A DNA stretch of 64,000 nt, taken from assembly GCF_025574485.1 (NCBI RefSeq), contig NZ_JAOBPO010000004.1, positions 294,355-358,354 of the forward strand. The letters are read 5' to 3'. Made by a program: the position numbers and the translations under genes. This stretch comes from Kordiimonas aquimaris (lineage in GTDB: Bacteria > Pseudomonadota > Alphaproteobacteria > Sphingomonadales > Kordiimonadaceae). The notes under the pieces were generated by a model. The model was not told the origin of the DNA and did no database searches. It saw only the letters and a list, made by a program, of their open reading frames with translations. Shown here piece by piece: positions 48,011 to 56,412 of this stretch (position 1 is the stretch's first letter; the number at the start of each line of letters is the position of its first letter).

Positions 48011-48201
48011 AGCGTCTGGGAAACCGAGTCTTATCGTTTGTGTACGGTATTATGTGGCCTTCACACCTAAAGCAGCCAGCAATTACTGCTCGTTATTCTG
48101 TTCTGTTGGGTTATCAGCATTGATTTGACCTAGTGCCACTTGCTATGACAGGCGGTACTGAAACCGTGAAAAGCCCTAACGGATAGAAAGGCCTGCGTTC
48201 G

Positions 48202-48993
48202 ATGAAAATCGCAACACTCACGAACCATCGCACTGTTCGCCTGACTATACTTGCGCTGGTCACTGCTATCTTTCTGCAATTCTTACACTTTTATCTTTAC
48301 TTTGATCGATCTGCTAGCGAGTCATTGCTGTGGTCTAGCGTCGATTGGACCGTCTGGTTTCTCTTTATGGGTTTGGTTTATTCAAAAATAAGCCCCATTG
48401 TTCGATCATTAGAGGGCTGGCATCGAATTACCTTCCTAATGCTTATCGTTATCCTCGCTGGTCCATGCCAGATTATTTTGTCGTCCTTGATCTACGTGCC
48501 TTTTGCGCCGCCAAGTGAAGGTTTGATCGCAGAATGGCTATATCTTTTCGATAAAAGGTGGTTTCAGCATCTTTTATATGCCTTTGCACTATGGCATTTC
48601 TTTAGAAACATTCATGCTTCAGCCTTTACTTCTAATTCTGATGGGCACGAAGCGACTATCGAGATACGTGATGGTCGTGCACACTATTGGCTGAAGGCGT
48701 CAGAAGTGACACACATCTTAGCTGAGGGAAACTATGTCACCGTCAATACGACCTCGCGTAGTCTGCTCGTAAGAGATACACTGAAAAAGTTTGAAGAACG
48801 TTTGATCGGTATGGGTTTTGTTCGTGTCAGTCGATCCGTTATTGTCAATTCGGCATTTTTGGAAGCTGTCGAACCATACAGTAGGCACAGCAAACATGTG
48901 AAGCTAACCACTGGCGTCCATCTCAATGTCGGTAGAACCTATGCCACAGACCTTGCTGACAAGCTGGCAACCTGGCGTCAATATCACGCTTAA
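48202..48993 (+). CDS. Membrane-embedded LytTR-domain DNA-binding regulator
   Basis: A 263-residue protein. Residues about 12-140 hold four hydrophobic helices; residues about 155-258 form a LytTR domain (YWLKASEVTHILAEGNYVTVNT, LKKFEERL, FVRVSRSVIVNSAFLEAVEP). There is no response-regulator receiver domain, so DNA binding is tied directly to a membrane sensor. Members of this architecture often control the neighbouring gene. Here that is the Tat-exported epimerase 107 bases downstream. AAAGG precedes the ATG. Confidence 0.88.
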   Translation: MKIATLTNHRTVRLTILALVTAIFLQFLHFYLYFDRSASESLLWSSVDWTVWFLFMGLVYSKISPIVRSLEGWHRITFLMLIVILAGPCQIILSSLIYVPFAPPSEGLIAEWLYLFDKRWFQHLLYAFALWHFFRNIHASAFTSNSDGHEATIEIRDGRAHYWLKASEVTHILAEGNYVTVNTTSRSLLVRDTLKKFEERLIGMGFVRVSRSVIVNSAFLEAVEPYSRHSKHVKLTTGVHLNVGRTYATDLADKLATWRQYHA

Positions 48994-49100
48994 ATTTACT
49001 AAAGCGACATTCGCCACTGAAGTGACGACACTCGTCCCATTGCTCTTTTAACTGGGGTTTTCAACACCCAGAACATCACCTCTTTATTAGGGAGAGGACG

Positions 49101-50219
49101 ATGAATAGACGGGATTTTATAAAGACGGTATCTTGCGCAGCTGGTCTGTCAGCTGCTGCCAGCCTTCCAGCGCGTAGCCACTTACAGACACCCAAAAAGG
49201 TACTGTTTTTGGGTGGTCGCTTGTATGCGGGGCCATATATGGTCCGAGCCTTGATTGCGGCTGGTCATGAGGTGACGATAAGCAATCGTGGAATTACCAA
49301 CCCGCATCTCTTTCCTGAACTTTCTTATGTATGGTGTGACAGGGAACAAGATCAAGCGATCGGTTTGGCGGCACTATTGGAGAGAGTGAAGCTGGAAAAA
49401 TTCGACTGGGTGGTTGATACTTGGCAAAAGCACCCAGCTGCGGTGCGTGATACAGCCCGGCTCCTAAGTCATTATATCCCCTTTTATCACTATGTTTCGA
49501 CTATCTCCGTTTACCGCGACTGGAATAAGGTCGGTATTTCTGAGAACTATCCCATAAAAGACCTAAGCGCTGGATCCTTCGATCGATCCATGGAATACCG
49601 GTACGCAATACGTAAAACGCTTGGTGAGGCTGCCGTCAGAGAGCATTATCCTAAAAACCATGTCTTATTTCGTTCCCACGGAATGCGGGCATATCACCAG
49701 GACGATCCCATTTATGAAGCCTATTGGCCAGTAAGACTTATGCGCGGTGGCGAAGTGATTATTCCTGATGCCGCTGATCATTTTGCCCAGGTGACGGATA
49801 TCAAGTCGCTAGCCTCTTTTATGGTTCATTGCGGCGAGACAGGCAAGACTGGGCCTTTCAATGTCGCTTACAGCCCTTTTCGGTTCAGCGATTATCTACA
49901 GCAAGCCGAGAAGGTTCTTAACCCCCAAGTGATATATGTACCCATGGACCCCCAGACTCTCGCCTATTATAAAGTAAAGCCGTATCGAACCATGCCTTTA
50001 TGGCGCCCAAACCCAGCGGGAGCCTATCGTTTTGACGTCTCCCGGGCCAAGAGCGCGGGGCTTGTAAACCGCTCACTTACCCAGTTGATTTCGGATCAGA
50101 TCGCTGGTTATCGGGACCGCTACCCTGATGATAGCTTTCAATTTACATATGGGCCTTTAAATACGGAGCGCGAAGCAGAAATTATCGCAGATTTTAAACG
50201 CCGTAACGAGGGTGAGTAA
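49101..50219 (+). CDS. Tat-exported NAD-dependent epimerase/SDR-like protein
   Basis: A 372-residue protein. The N-terminus has a twin-arginine signal (NRRDFIKTV, hydrophobic stretch, cut near ARS). The mature part starts with a Rossmann strand and glycine loop KVLFLGGRLYAGPYMVRAL, typical of extended SDR/isoflavone-reductase-like proteins, then VSTISVY and YR...K. A Tat-folded export route fits a protein that takes its NAD(P) cofactor along. Strong AGGGAGAGG upstream. It lies downstream of the LytTR regulator. Activity unknown. Confidence 0.85.
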   Translation: MNRRDFIKTVSCAAGLSAAASLPARSHLQTPKKVLFLGGRLYAGPYMVRALIAAGHEVTISNRGITNPHLFPELSYVWCDREQDQAIGLAALLERVKLEKFDWVVDTWQKHPAAVRDTARLLSHYIPFYHYVSTISVYRDWNKVGISENYPIKDLSAGSFDRSMEYRYAIRKTLGEAAVREHYPKNHVLFRSHGMRAYHQDDPIYEAYWPVRLMRGGEVIIPDAADHFAQVTDIKSLASFMVHCGETGKTGPFNVAYSPFRFSDYLQQAEKVLNPQVIYVPMDPQTLAYYKVKPYRTMPLWRPNPAGAYRFDVSRAKSAGLVNRSLTQLISDQIAGYRDRYPDDSFQFTYGPLNTEREAEIIADFKRRNEGE

Positions 50220-50302
50220 ATGGCTAGCCTTCTTGCTTAAATGATGTAGCATAAACCAATTACTAGGGACCCTTTCTTCTTCATGCCGCAGCAGATTGCA
50301 AT

Positions 50303-50340
50303 GCGAACTCTGTTTAGGTGTGACTACTGCATAATACGGA
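50303..50340 (+). repeat. 38-bp direct repeat, left copy
   Basis: It matches 51838-51875 in 34 of 38 positions, in the same orientation, with no gaps. The core GTTTAGGTGTGACT is identical. The similarity stops sharply on both sides. Together with the right copy it brackets a single gene (nuclease-fold lipoprotein). Confidence 0.85.
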
Positions 50341-50400
50341 GCTTTTATAGATTCTATAATGTTCTAATATCTGCGACTAACCACATTATTAAGGTGAATA

Positions 50401-51819
50401 ATGAAAAAGAAATTGTTGGCAGGATTAGTGACTGCTTTGATTGTTACTAGTTGTGAGCAGAGTGATGATATGCCGCTTGCTCCATCTGAAGTAACATTCG
50501 CTTCTTTTAACGTATCTTTTGCGCATGATAACGATACGGCCGAGACCTTTGCACAGTGGGTTATGTTCATGAAGCTGTCTGTGGAGAGACAGGAAGAGTT
50601 GCTTGAAGTATGGAGAACAGGAAATCTGGAGGGTTCTGAGTTAAAGCTAGCTGAGCGTGTAATTCAGATTCGCAATATTGCAGCAATCATTCAAAAGCAA
50701 CGCCCAGATGTGCTGTTGTTGACGGAGTTTAACAATGACGGCGTAGCAGAAAGCTATGAAGCACTGGTTGGTTTTCAAGTTAACTATCTAGCGCACCCCC
50801 AAAGTATGAATAGTGTTGATGGTGGTGACTTGCTGGAAGCGATCTCCTACCCATTTGTGCAGAATTACCCAACGAATACTGGATTGTTCTCTGGTCATGA
50901 CTTGGCAAACAACGTTACAGCTGAAGATACTGACCCAGATGATGCCCATGGGTTTGGTTATTATCATGGGCATTACGCATTTGCGTTGATGTCAAGATAT
51001 GAGATCGATACTGCAAATACACGTACATTCCAAACATTCAAGCGATCCGACTTTGAAGGGGCGAAAAACCCAACTGTATCTCCTATTAACGATGCTCAAA
51101 CATGCTCAGAAATTGAAAGCAAGTATGCTGTGAGGTGCGGTGAGACTTGGTACTCAGAAGAAGAGTGGAAAGAGGTTCGGTTATCTTCAAAAAACCATGT
51201 TGATGCCCCAATTTTGATCCCAACAAAGTATGGTACAAAGACTATCAACGTGCTCCTATCACATCCTACGCCGTCAGGTTTTGACAAAGCATCTGACAAC
51301 AACAAGCTCCGCAATAGTCAGGAAATTGAGTTCTGGCTTCGTTACATCGAGGGCTCCGAATTTATCTATGACGACGAGGGAAAGTATGGCGGGTTCTCTG
51401 GAAAAAGCTTTGTAATCATGGGCGATTTGAACGCTGATGCAATACAGGGAACCGGGTCTCAGGCTGGTTATAACGGAATTCGCAAGTTGATGAATAACAA
51501 AAGAGTTAATCATTCTGTTAGTCAAGCAACAGGGAAGTTTGCCCCCAACAGTCAAGGGGCAGCAGAAGCCCTAAATCCTGCAAGCTCTTGGTCGGGAATT
51601 CATCCTTACCCTGAAATTCGCTCAGCAGTGTTTGGAAGTAGGGTTGACTATTCTGTACCGTCCTCGGACCTGGAAGTTATTGATGCAGGTACATACTGGC
51701 AACCAGAAGGCGCAGAGGGTCGTTTGTTGTTTAATGATCCCCGTGTTGGAAGGGGTGATAGTAAATCAATCTCAAGTGACCATCGTTATGTTTGGTCAAA
51801 AGTAAAGGTTGGCCAATAA
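50401..51819 (+). CDS. Endonuclease/exonuclease/phosphatase-fold lipoprotein
   Basis: A 472-residue protein with a lipoprotein signal (ALIVTSC, Cys18). EEP-fold landmarks: ASFNVSF (first metal Asn), LLLTEFN (metal Glu), VMGDLNADA (Asp/Asn) and the final SSDHRYVW (Asp-His pair). The catalytic set looks complete. EEP enzymes cut phosphodiesters in nucleic acids, sphingomyelin or inositol phosphates; a surface or periplasmic nuclease or phosphodiesterase is inferred. AAGGTGA precedes the ATG. It is the only gene between two 38-bp direct repeats, suggesting it was gained as a unit. Confidence 0.88.
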   Translation: MKKKLLAGLVTALIVTSCEQSDDMPLAPSEVTFASFNVSFAHDNDTAETFAQWVMFMKLSVERQEELLEVWRTGNLEGSELKLAERVIQIRNIAAIIQKQRPDVLLLTEFNNDGVAESYEALVGFQVNYLAHPQSMNSVDGGDLLEAISYPFVQNYPTNTGLFSGHDLANNVTAEDTDPDDAHGFGYYHGHYAFALMSRYEIDTANTRTFQTFKRSDFEGAKNPTVSPINDAQTCSEIESKYAVRCGETWYSEEEWKEVRLSSKNHVDAPILIPTKYGTKTINVLLSHPTPSGFDKASDNNKLRNSQEIEFWLRYIEGSEFIYDDEGKYGGFSGKSFVIMGDLNADAIQGTGSQAGYNGIRKLMNNKRVNHSVSQATGKFAPNSQGAAEALNPASSWSGIHPYPEIRSAVFGSRVDYSVPSSDLEVIDAGTYWQPEGAEGRLLFNDPRVGRGDSKSISSDHRYVWSKVKVGQ

Positions 51820-51837
51820 GCATAAGCCAACTGAAGG

Positions 51838-51875
51838 GCGAACTCCGTTTAGGTGTGACTGCTGCGTAATACCGA
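51838..51875 (+). repeat. 38-bp direct repeat, right copy
   Basis: It starts 18 bases after the stop of the EEP lipoprotein gene and matches 50303-50340 at 34 of 38 positions. Differences are single substitutions at repeat positions 9, 24, 29 and 36. No inverted structure or integron core site is visible in it. Confidence 0.85.
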
Positions 51876-52032
51876 ATCTTACTACCTATGTATGCTTCAT
51901 ATCGGTAGTGTATTACACCTAGTATAACACCCTTTTCATCATTCTCGCTATGAATAGATCATATTATTATGTAATAATTATAAATACTTAAGTATAATTT
52001 CTATAATTCCTTTAACTTTTCTCTTGTCATGT
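51876..52032. other. AT-rich intergenic stretch without genes
   Basis: This is markedly AT-rich sequence between the right direct repeat and the promoter of the leader RNA. Stop codons are dense in all frames and no ribosome-binding site with a plausible start is seen. Confidence 0.6.
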
Positions 52033-52060
52033 TTGATATGGTGTACTACATAACTAATAC
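52033..52060 (+). promoter_or_regulatory. Candidate sigma-70 promoter for leader RNA
   Basis: TTGATA at 52033-52038 and TAATAC at 52055-52060 with a 16-base spacer. It stands exactly where AT-rich spacer changes to GC- and purine-richer sequence, so transcription would begin near 52067. Confidence 0.45.
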
Positions 52061-52256
52061 ACCGGAACGATAGAGCGCCCAAGCAGATACCAAAAGGTAC
52101 ACAGCAATAAGCAGGCAAGCGCAGCGAGGTAAGGCCGGTAAAGGGTAATAAAAAAACAAAACGGCCCGAGTACGACACGAGATTATAAAAGAGCCAGTAA
52201 TTGGCCGCATGAGCGAGGAACTAAAGGGGGAACCGGCAAAAGCCGGCCCCCTTATT
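52061..52256 (+). ncRNA. Candidate structured leader RNA or small RNA upstream of the GntR-ABC operon
   Basis: About 190 bases without a credible ORF. Possible long-range helices: ACCGG at 52061-52065 with CCGGT at 52135-52139, and CGGCC at 52162-52166 with GGCCG at 52203-52207. A local hairpin TACC-AAAA-GGTA lies near 52088. A strong terminator closes it at 52226-52256. AGCGAGG recurs here twice and again at the SD of the downstream small ORF. It could be an attenuating 5' leader of the operon or an independent sRNA. It does not match tmRNA, RNase P, 6S or SRP RNA landmarks I know. Confidence 0.45.
52226..52256 (+). terminator. Rho-independent terminator/attenuator
   Basis: GGGGG (52226-52230), two unpaired A, CCGGC (52233-52237), loop AAAA, GCCGG (52242-52246), CCCCC (52247-52251), then TTATTT. 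Ten GC pairs with an AA bulge and a short T-tract. It lies about 95 bases before the 44-aa ORF. Confidence 0.8.
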
Positions 52257-52350
52257 TAAAAATAAAAAAACGAACGACAGTAAAACTAAAATAGGCCGAA
52301 AAGGTCAGATAACAGAGCCTGAAAACAGGCCAAAAGCGAGGAGAAAACCG

Positions 52351-52485
52351 ATGACAACCCGTGTTTATCAAAAAACTAAACGTAATGTTCGTAGGAGCCG
52401 CCGTGTTGCACGCGATACACAGGCACTCACTAACACGTTTCGCAGTGTTGCTGGCGTGGGTTCCCACACAGCAATTTTTGCGTAA
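52351..52485 (+). CDS. 44-residue basic protein of unknown function
   Basis: ATG at 52351 preceded by AGCGAGGAG seven bases upstream; stop TAA at 52483-52485, 15 bases before the GntR start. The product begins MTTRVYQKTKRNVRRSRRVA: the first 21 residues hold about nine Lys/Arg, the last 20 are neutral (NTFRSVAGVGSHTAIFA). No membrane segment. A 5-bp hairpin (GCCTG-AAAA-CAGGC, 52317-52330) lies just before the SD. It is probably the first gene of the GntR-ABC operon. It could be a small RNA-binding or regulatory protein, or a leader peptide; no family recognised. Confidence 0.6.
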   Translation: MTTRVYQKTKRNVRRSRRVARDTQALTNTFRSVAGVGSHTAIFA

Positions 52486-52500
52486 GCGGAGGGAGGAAGT

Positions 52501-52860
52501 ATGACGCCGGATTGGACGGAAGACCAGCCGATCTACCGGCAACTGAAGGACAAGGTAGTCTCAGCGATAATGGAAGGGTCACTGCGCGAAGGCGAAGCCC
52601 TGCCATCAGTTAGAAATGTTGCTGTGGATATGCAGATTAATCCAATCACTGCCTCAAAAGCCTATCAGGAGCTGGTTATGGACGGTTTAGTTGAAAAGAA
52701 ACGCGGACTTGGCATGTTCGTGATCGAGGGCGCACGTTCCAAATTGATGGAAGCAGAGCGTGATCGTTTCTTAAATGAAGAGTGGCCACGTGTAGTTGAA
52801 ACTATTCGTAGGCTTGGTTTAGACACAAAAGAGCTGTTGAAAAACAGCACGACTAACTAG
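52501..52860 (+). CDS. GntR-family regulator, YtrA subfamily
   Basis: A 119-residue protein: winged helix (QPIYRQLKDKVVSAIMEGSLREGEALPSVRNVA, then QINPITASKAYQELVMDGLVEKKRGLGMFV) and a short C-terminal dimer helix pair, no large ligand domain. This short form is the YtrA type, normally repressing an adjacent ABC transporter operon. An excellent GGAGGGAGGA SD precedes it. The ABC ATPase follows after 11 bases. It probably autoregulates the operon at 52.0-52.5 kb. Confidence 0.93.
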   Translation: MTPDWTEDQPIYRQLKDKVVSAIMEGSLREGEALPSVRNVAVDMQINPITASKAYQELVMDGLVEKKRGLGMFVIEGARSKLMEAERDRFLNEEWPRVVETIRRLGLDTKELLKNSTTN

Positions 52861-52871
52861 GGGGCTGTACA

Positions 52872-53732
52872 ATGACTGATTATGTTATCGAAGCGCGCGG
52901 CCTCTCAAAAGCGTACGGTGATTTTCAGGCTCTCAAGCCTGTTGATTTCAAGGTGCCGCTTGGTCGGATTGTCGGTGTTATCGGCGCAAATGGTGCGGGT
53001 AAAACTACAATGTTAAACGCAGTTTTGGGCTTAATGAGCTTTGACGGCGAATTAAGTGTTATGGGCCTGGACCCTTCCAAAGAGCGCGGTAAATTGATGC
53101 AAGAAGTTTGCTTCATTGCAGATGTTGCAACTTTGCCAAAATGGATGAAAGTTGCAGAAGTTCTGGATTACGTCGAAGGCGTACATCCAAAATTTAATCG
53201 CTCTAAAGCCATGTCATACCTTGGCCGCACAAAGGTGCCGCTGGACCGTAAGGTAAGGGCGTTGTCGAAAGGCATGACAGTGCAACTGCACTTGGCTGTT
53301 GTTATGTCAATAGATGCAAAGTTACTGGTACTTGATGAACCAACGCTTGGTCTTGATATCATTTTCCGAAAGCAGTTCTACGCAAGCCTTATCGAAGAGT
53401 ATTTCGATGAAGACCGTACGATTGTTGTGACCACACACCAGGTTGAAGAAATCGAGCATATTTTGACTGATGTGATCTTTATCAAAGATGGTGACATCGT
53501 TGTTGATGAAGATATGGAAACCCTTACACAGCAATATATTGAAGTGATGGTTGCCAAAGACAATGAAGAAGAGGCAATGGCACTGGGACCAATATACAAA
53601 GGTGTAAGCTTTGGAAAATCAACGTGCGTATACAAAAATAAAGATCGCGAAACACTGGCTAAATTAGGCGAAACGCGCCGCCTTGGGCTTGCTGATATAT
53701 TCGTGGCGACAATGACAGGAGAGGGACAATGA
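52872..53732 (+). CDS. ABC transporter ATP-binding protein
   Basis: A 286-residue ATPase. Walker A is GANGAGKTT near 37-45; Walker B LLVLDEPTLGLD near 155; H-loop TTHQVEE. The signature is degenerate, LSKGMTVQLHLA in place of LSGGQ, as often in YtrB/BcrA-type exporters. The C-terminal 70 residues extend beyond the core. It overlaps the permease start by four bases. With a YtrA regulator upstream this resembles the envelope-stress or antibiotic-responsive YtrBC group. Confidence 0.93.
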   Translation: MTDYVIEARGLSKAYGDFQALKPVDFKVPLGRIVGVIGANGAGKTTMLNAVLGLMSFDGELSVMGLDPSKERGKLMQEVCFIADVATLPKWMKVAEVLDYVEGVHPKFNRSKAMSYLGRTKVPLDRKVRALSKGMTVQLHLAVVMSIDAKLLVLDEPTLGLDIIFRKQFYASLIEEYFDEDRTIVVTTHQVEEIEHILTDVIFIKDGDIVVDEDMETLTQQYIEVMVAKDNEEEAMALGPIYKGVSFGKSTCVYKNKDRETLAKLGETRRLGLADIFVATMTGEGQ

Positions 53733-54667
53733 ATATATTCTTGACCCTTATGAAACGCGAAGTATTGGAAAACCAAAATGGCTATATTCGTGTTCCAGTA
53801 ATTCTAGCAGGCATCACCATCTCACTTGTTATTTTGGCAATGCTTGGTGTCGGTGAGTTGAACTTTGTTAACTCAATGGATCACCATGAAGTTGAAAACT
53901 TTGGCGATGCTCTCTCATTGGCACAACAGGAAGAGGGTGACGAGCTACCTGCTGCTGTGACAGTTGGTTACTGGGCACTGAGCATGATTACCTGGATGGC
54001 GTTTCCGTTTGTTGTGTTTTTCTCACTTCTGGGTTCGCTTTACGAAGAGCGCCGTGACCGGTCTATCTTGTTCTGGAAGTCTATGCCGGTTGATGATTGG
54101 CAGGAAGTGCTCGCTAAGTTGTTGGCACCAGTGTTTATCGCGCCTGCTACTTTCTTGGCTGTGACGATTGCTGCCCAGTTGACGATTGCATTGATTATCA
54201 GCGTGGTAACTTTGTTCCAGGGTGGCCCTGTACTTGAACTATGGCCTGTTGGGTTGATGATTGTTGGCTGGTTTACAGCGTTCATGCACTACTTGATTTT
54301 AGCGGTATGGGCTTTACCATTGTTCGCCTGGTTGTTGTTTGTGTCTTCATTCGCTAATCGTATGCCTTTCTTGTGGGCTTTGTTGACACCAGCAGTATTG
54401 ATTGCGATCGAAGCTATGTTCTTTGAGACAACCGAACTTGTGCGTTGGATTGCTATTCATATGGGTGGCTGGCAAGAGTTCGCTTTCGATGGATTTGGTC
54501 GAGATGTCGATATTGACGGACCACAAGAGTTATTCCGTATGATGACGAGTGGTTGGCAGGGCGAAGCTCTTAGCTACACGCTAACAAGCGGTAGCTTCTG
54601 GTTCGGCACAATCATCGCAGTAGGTTTCTTCTTTGGAGCTACCGAAATGCGGAAACGGGCTACTTAA
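53729..54667 (+). CDS. ABC transporter permease
   Basis: A 312-residue membrane protein with six hydrophobic segments. After helix 1 there is a periplasmic acidic loop (SMDHHEVENFGDALSLAQQEEGDEL). The cytoplasmic ERRDRSILFWKSMPVDDWQEVLAKLL segment is the coupling region common to ABC-2 type permeases. It starts within the ATPase stop (ATGA). A strong terminator follows at 54705, closing the operon. Substrate unknown. Confidence 0.9.
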   Translation: MNIFLTLMKREVLENQNGYIRVPVILAGITISLVILAMLGVGELNFVNSMDHHEVENFGDALSLAQQEEGDELPAAVTVGYWALSMITWMAFPFVVFFSLLGSLYEERRDRSILFWKSMPVDDWQEVLAKLLAPVFIAPATFLAVTIAAQLTIALIISVVTLFQGGPVLELWPVGLMIVGWFTAFMHYLILAVWALPLFAWLLFVSSFANRMPFLWALLTPAVLIAIEAMFFETTELVRWIAIHMGGWQEFAFDGFGRDVDIDGPQELFRMMTSGWQGEALSYTLTSGSFWFGTIIAVGFFFGATEMRKRAT

Positions 54668-54704
54668 ACAACCGACCATGTACTCCCAATCATGTTGTCG
54701 AAAG

Positions 54705-54737
54705 AAAAGCCGCTCCATATATTGAGGGCGGCTTTTT
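54705..54737 (+). terminator. Rho-independent terminator of the GntR-ABC operon
   Basis: AAAAGCCGC at 54705-54713 pairs with GCGGCTTTT at 54728-54736; loop of 14 bases; then TTTATT. It lies 37 bases after the permease stop. Confidence 0.88.
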
Positions 54738-54784
54738 ATTATCCAAAATAGTTGTTAACCATTATTTTGAAGAGCGAGAATATC

Positions 54785-55837
54785 ATGAAAATCAAGTTTC
54801 CCATTATTTATGCTTTCCTTGTCATTGCAGCACCGGCCAAGGCGGATATTAATGTTTCACTGGATACAGGCTTTGCCGAGAGTGTCCTGACAGATGTTTG
54901 CTCAGGCGCGTTGATTGATGAAAAGTCAATACAGGCATCAACCGCGGTTAAGGGCATGCTTTCTCATTTTAGTCAGTTTCGTGACTACTTCACGATGGAC
55001 GCTTATATCAATGCAAGGCAAACCGCGGCAAATTGCGAAAAATCAGATCGGGATATCTTCCGGTTTAATGATGTTATCGATAATAAGGAGCGATTGGTTG
55101 CCGAGGTAAACGCGATGAAGAGTAACCAGAAAGGTTATTCAGGTAAACTTACCTCTATGTTGTCAGCTTACACGCCTAAGGGCATTGAGTATGAGGGGCG
55201 GGCGACTATTGCTGTCGGTACACCGTCTTGCGGTGGTTGGTCTTCAGGTGATGATTTTTATGTCGATTTGCCATGCATTGCTGGAGATCAACCTGGTTTG
55301 CAATATTTATTCGCTCACGAGAGCTATCACGGCATACAAGAGAAGTTCATGCCTGCGTCAGTAGCAAATGACCCATTGGGAAGGTTGCTGTCTGCGATGA
55401 TGCGAGAAGGCAGTGCAACAGCAATAGCCGACTTTTCCGATCTTGAAAGTGACGGTAGTTACACGGTTAAAAGCCAGCAAAGTATCCAAAAAAACGCAAG
55501 GCGTATTCAGCAAAATTTTGACTTGTTGGAGATGGCTCTTGTTTATCTTTATGAAAACCCAAATATGACGGCCTATGATGTCGTGAATAACATAGGATTA
55601 TCGGGTAGTTTTGATGCACCGTTTTATGCCGTCGGTGCTGTAATTTTCGATACGGTTGAGGCCCATGATGGACTCGGCGTTCTTTTATGCTTTTTGCAAC
55701 AACCAGCACGCGCAATCGTCGGCCGGTATGCGCTAATCTCTGATAAAGATGAAAGCTTACCCCGATTAGGCTTAGTAACGCTCAAGGCATTGGGCAGTAA
55801 CTTTGAAACCGAGGTTAGCCAATGTGTTAATCAATAA
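54785..55837 (+). CDS. Secreted putative zinc metallopeptidase with HExxH motif
   Basis: A protein of about 350 residues with a signal peptide (cut after AKA). HESYH at 178-182 is a zincin HExxH motif, and Glu in MMREGSATA near 206 is a fitting third ligand, 24 residues on, as in gluzincins. Upstream SCGGWSSGDDFYVDLPCIAG has a probable disulfide. It resembles the DUF5700-type putative peptidases, a tentative name. I take the ATG at 54785, preceded by GAGCGAG, over an in-frame start at 54752. Confidence 0.7.
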   Translation: MKIKFPIIYAFLVIAAPAKADINVSLDTGFAESVLTDVCSGALIDEKSIQASTAVKGMLSHFSQFRDYFTMDAYINARQTAANCEKSDRDIFRFNDVIDNKERLVAEVNAMKSNQKGYSGKLTSMLSAYTPKGIEYEGRATIAVGTPSCGGWSSGDDFYVDLPCIAGDQPGLQYLFAHESYHGIQEKFMPASVANDPLGRLLSAMMREGSATAIADFSDLESDGSYTVKSQQSIQKNARRIQQNFDLLEMALVYLYENPNMTAYDVVNNIGLSGSFDAPFYAVGAVIFDTVEAHDGLGVLLCFLQQPARAIVGRYALISDKDESLPRLGLVTLKALGSNFETEVSQCVNQ

Positions 55838-55881
55838 TAGAAAATGGGCGCACTTGCCGTGACAGGTTTAATGTTGAAGCG

Positions 55882-56304
55882 TTAGTCTTCAAGCATTTCA
55901 AACGTTTCAAAAAGAAACCCTGGGCTTACCGAGCAACTAACCAAAGTCCATTCACCAGCGCTTTTTGCACGTTGCCATTGGTTTTTAGGGGCTAGTTGTT
56001 GAGGTAATTCGCCTACGGAGTAATTGTCTCCAAGCTGTTTTTGAGTGACCGTATCGTCATCGCCTTTGATCTCAAGTGTAAGGGGCGCGCCAGCATGCCA
56101 GAACCAAAGTTCGTCACCATCAGTTCTATGCCAGCGACTGAATCTATCACCTTCTGCCAGATAATAGATAGCTGTTGCGTATCCGCGGCTGGTGCCACCT
56201 TCGGTTAATGGCCCGTCCTGATTTTTATATGTGCGTCGGTAGTAACCGCCTTCCGGATGTGGCTCTAACGCTAAAGTGCGGATAATATCTTGCTTGCTTT
56301 GCAT
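55882..56304 (-). CDS. Cupin DUF985 family protein
   Basis: A 140-residue double-stranded beta-helix protein. The N-terminal LEPHPEGGYYRRTY and central FSRWHRTDGDELWFWHAGAPL blocks are characteristic of DUF985. The histidines could bind a metal, though the family function is not known. Its 3' end faces the zincin gene 44 bases away. Single gene by position. Confidence 0.88.
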   Translation of the reverse strand: MQSKQDIIRTLALEPHPEGGYYRRTYKNQDGPLTEGGTSRGYATAIYYLAEGDRFSRWHRTDGDELWFWHAGAPLTLEIKGDDDTVTQKQLGDNYSVGELPQQLAPKNQWQRAKSAGEWTLVSCSVSPGFLFETFEMLED

Positions 56305-56412
56305 GTGTCATGCCCATGTATTTGTTGCAGAATGCCTATACTGTCGCTAATGGTGCCGCAGTAACACTCAGATTTCAATCATACGATGTAATAAAATGAG
56401 CGAGTTTTAGTA

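Noticed and set aside
50303..51875. Repeats considered as integron attC sites around a gene cassette
   Set aside because: The conserved attC core (GTTRRRY and its complement RYYYAAC) and the imperfect palindrome are absent; GTTTAGG does not fit.
48202..52350. Whole region treated as a classical genomic island or prophage
   Set aside because: Gene content looks accessory, but there is no integrase, tRNA boundary, transposase or phage gene; only the 38-bp repeats support mobility.
52252..52542. Minus-strand reading frame over the leader and 44-aa gene
   Set aside because: No ribosome-binding site or recognisable domain; the plus strand has a good SD, start and spacing to the GntR gene.
52872..53732. 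ABC ATPase considered inactive because of a degenerate signature
   Set aside because: Walker A, Walker B and H-loop are intact, and LSKG-type signatures are common in this exporter group.
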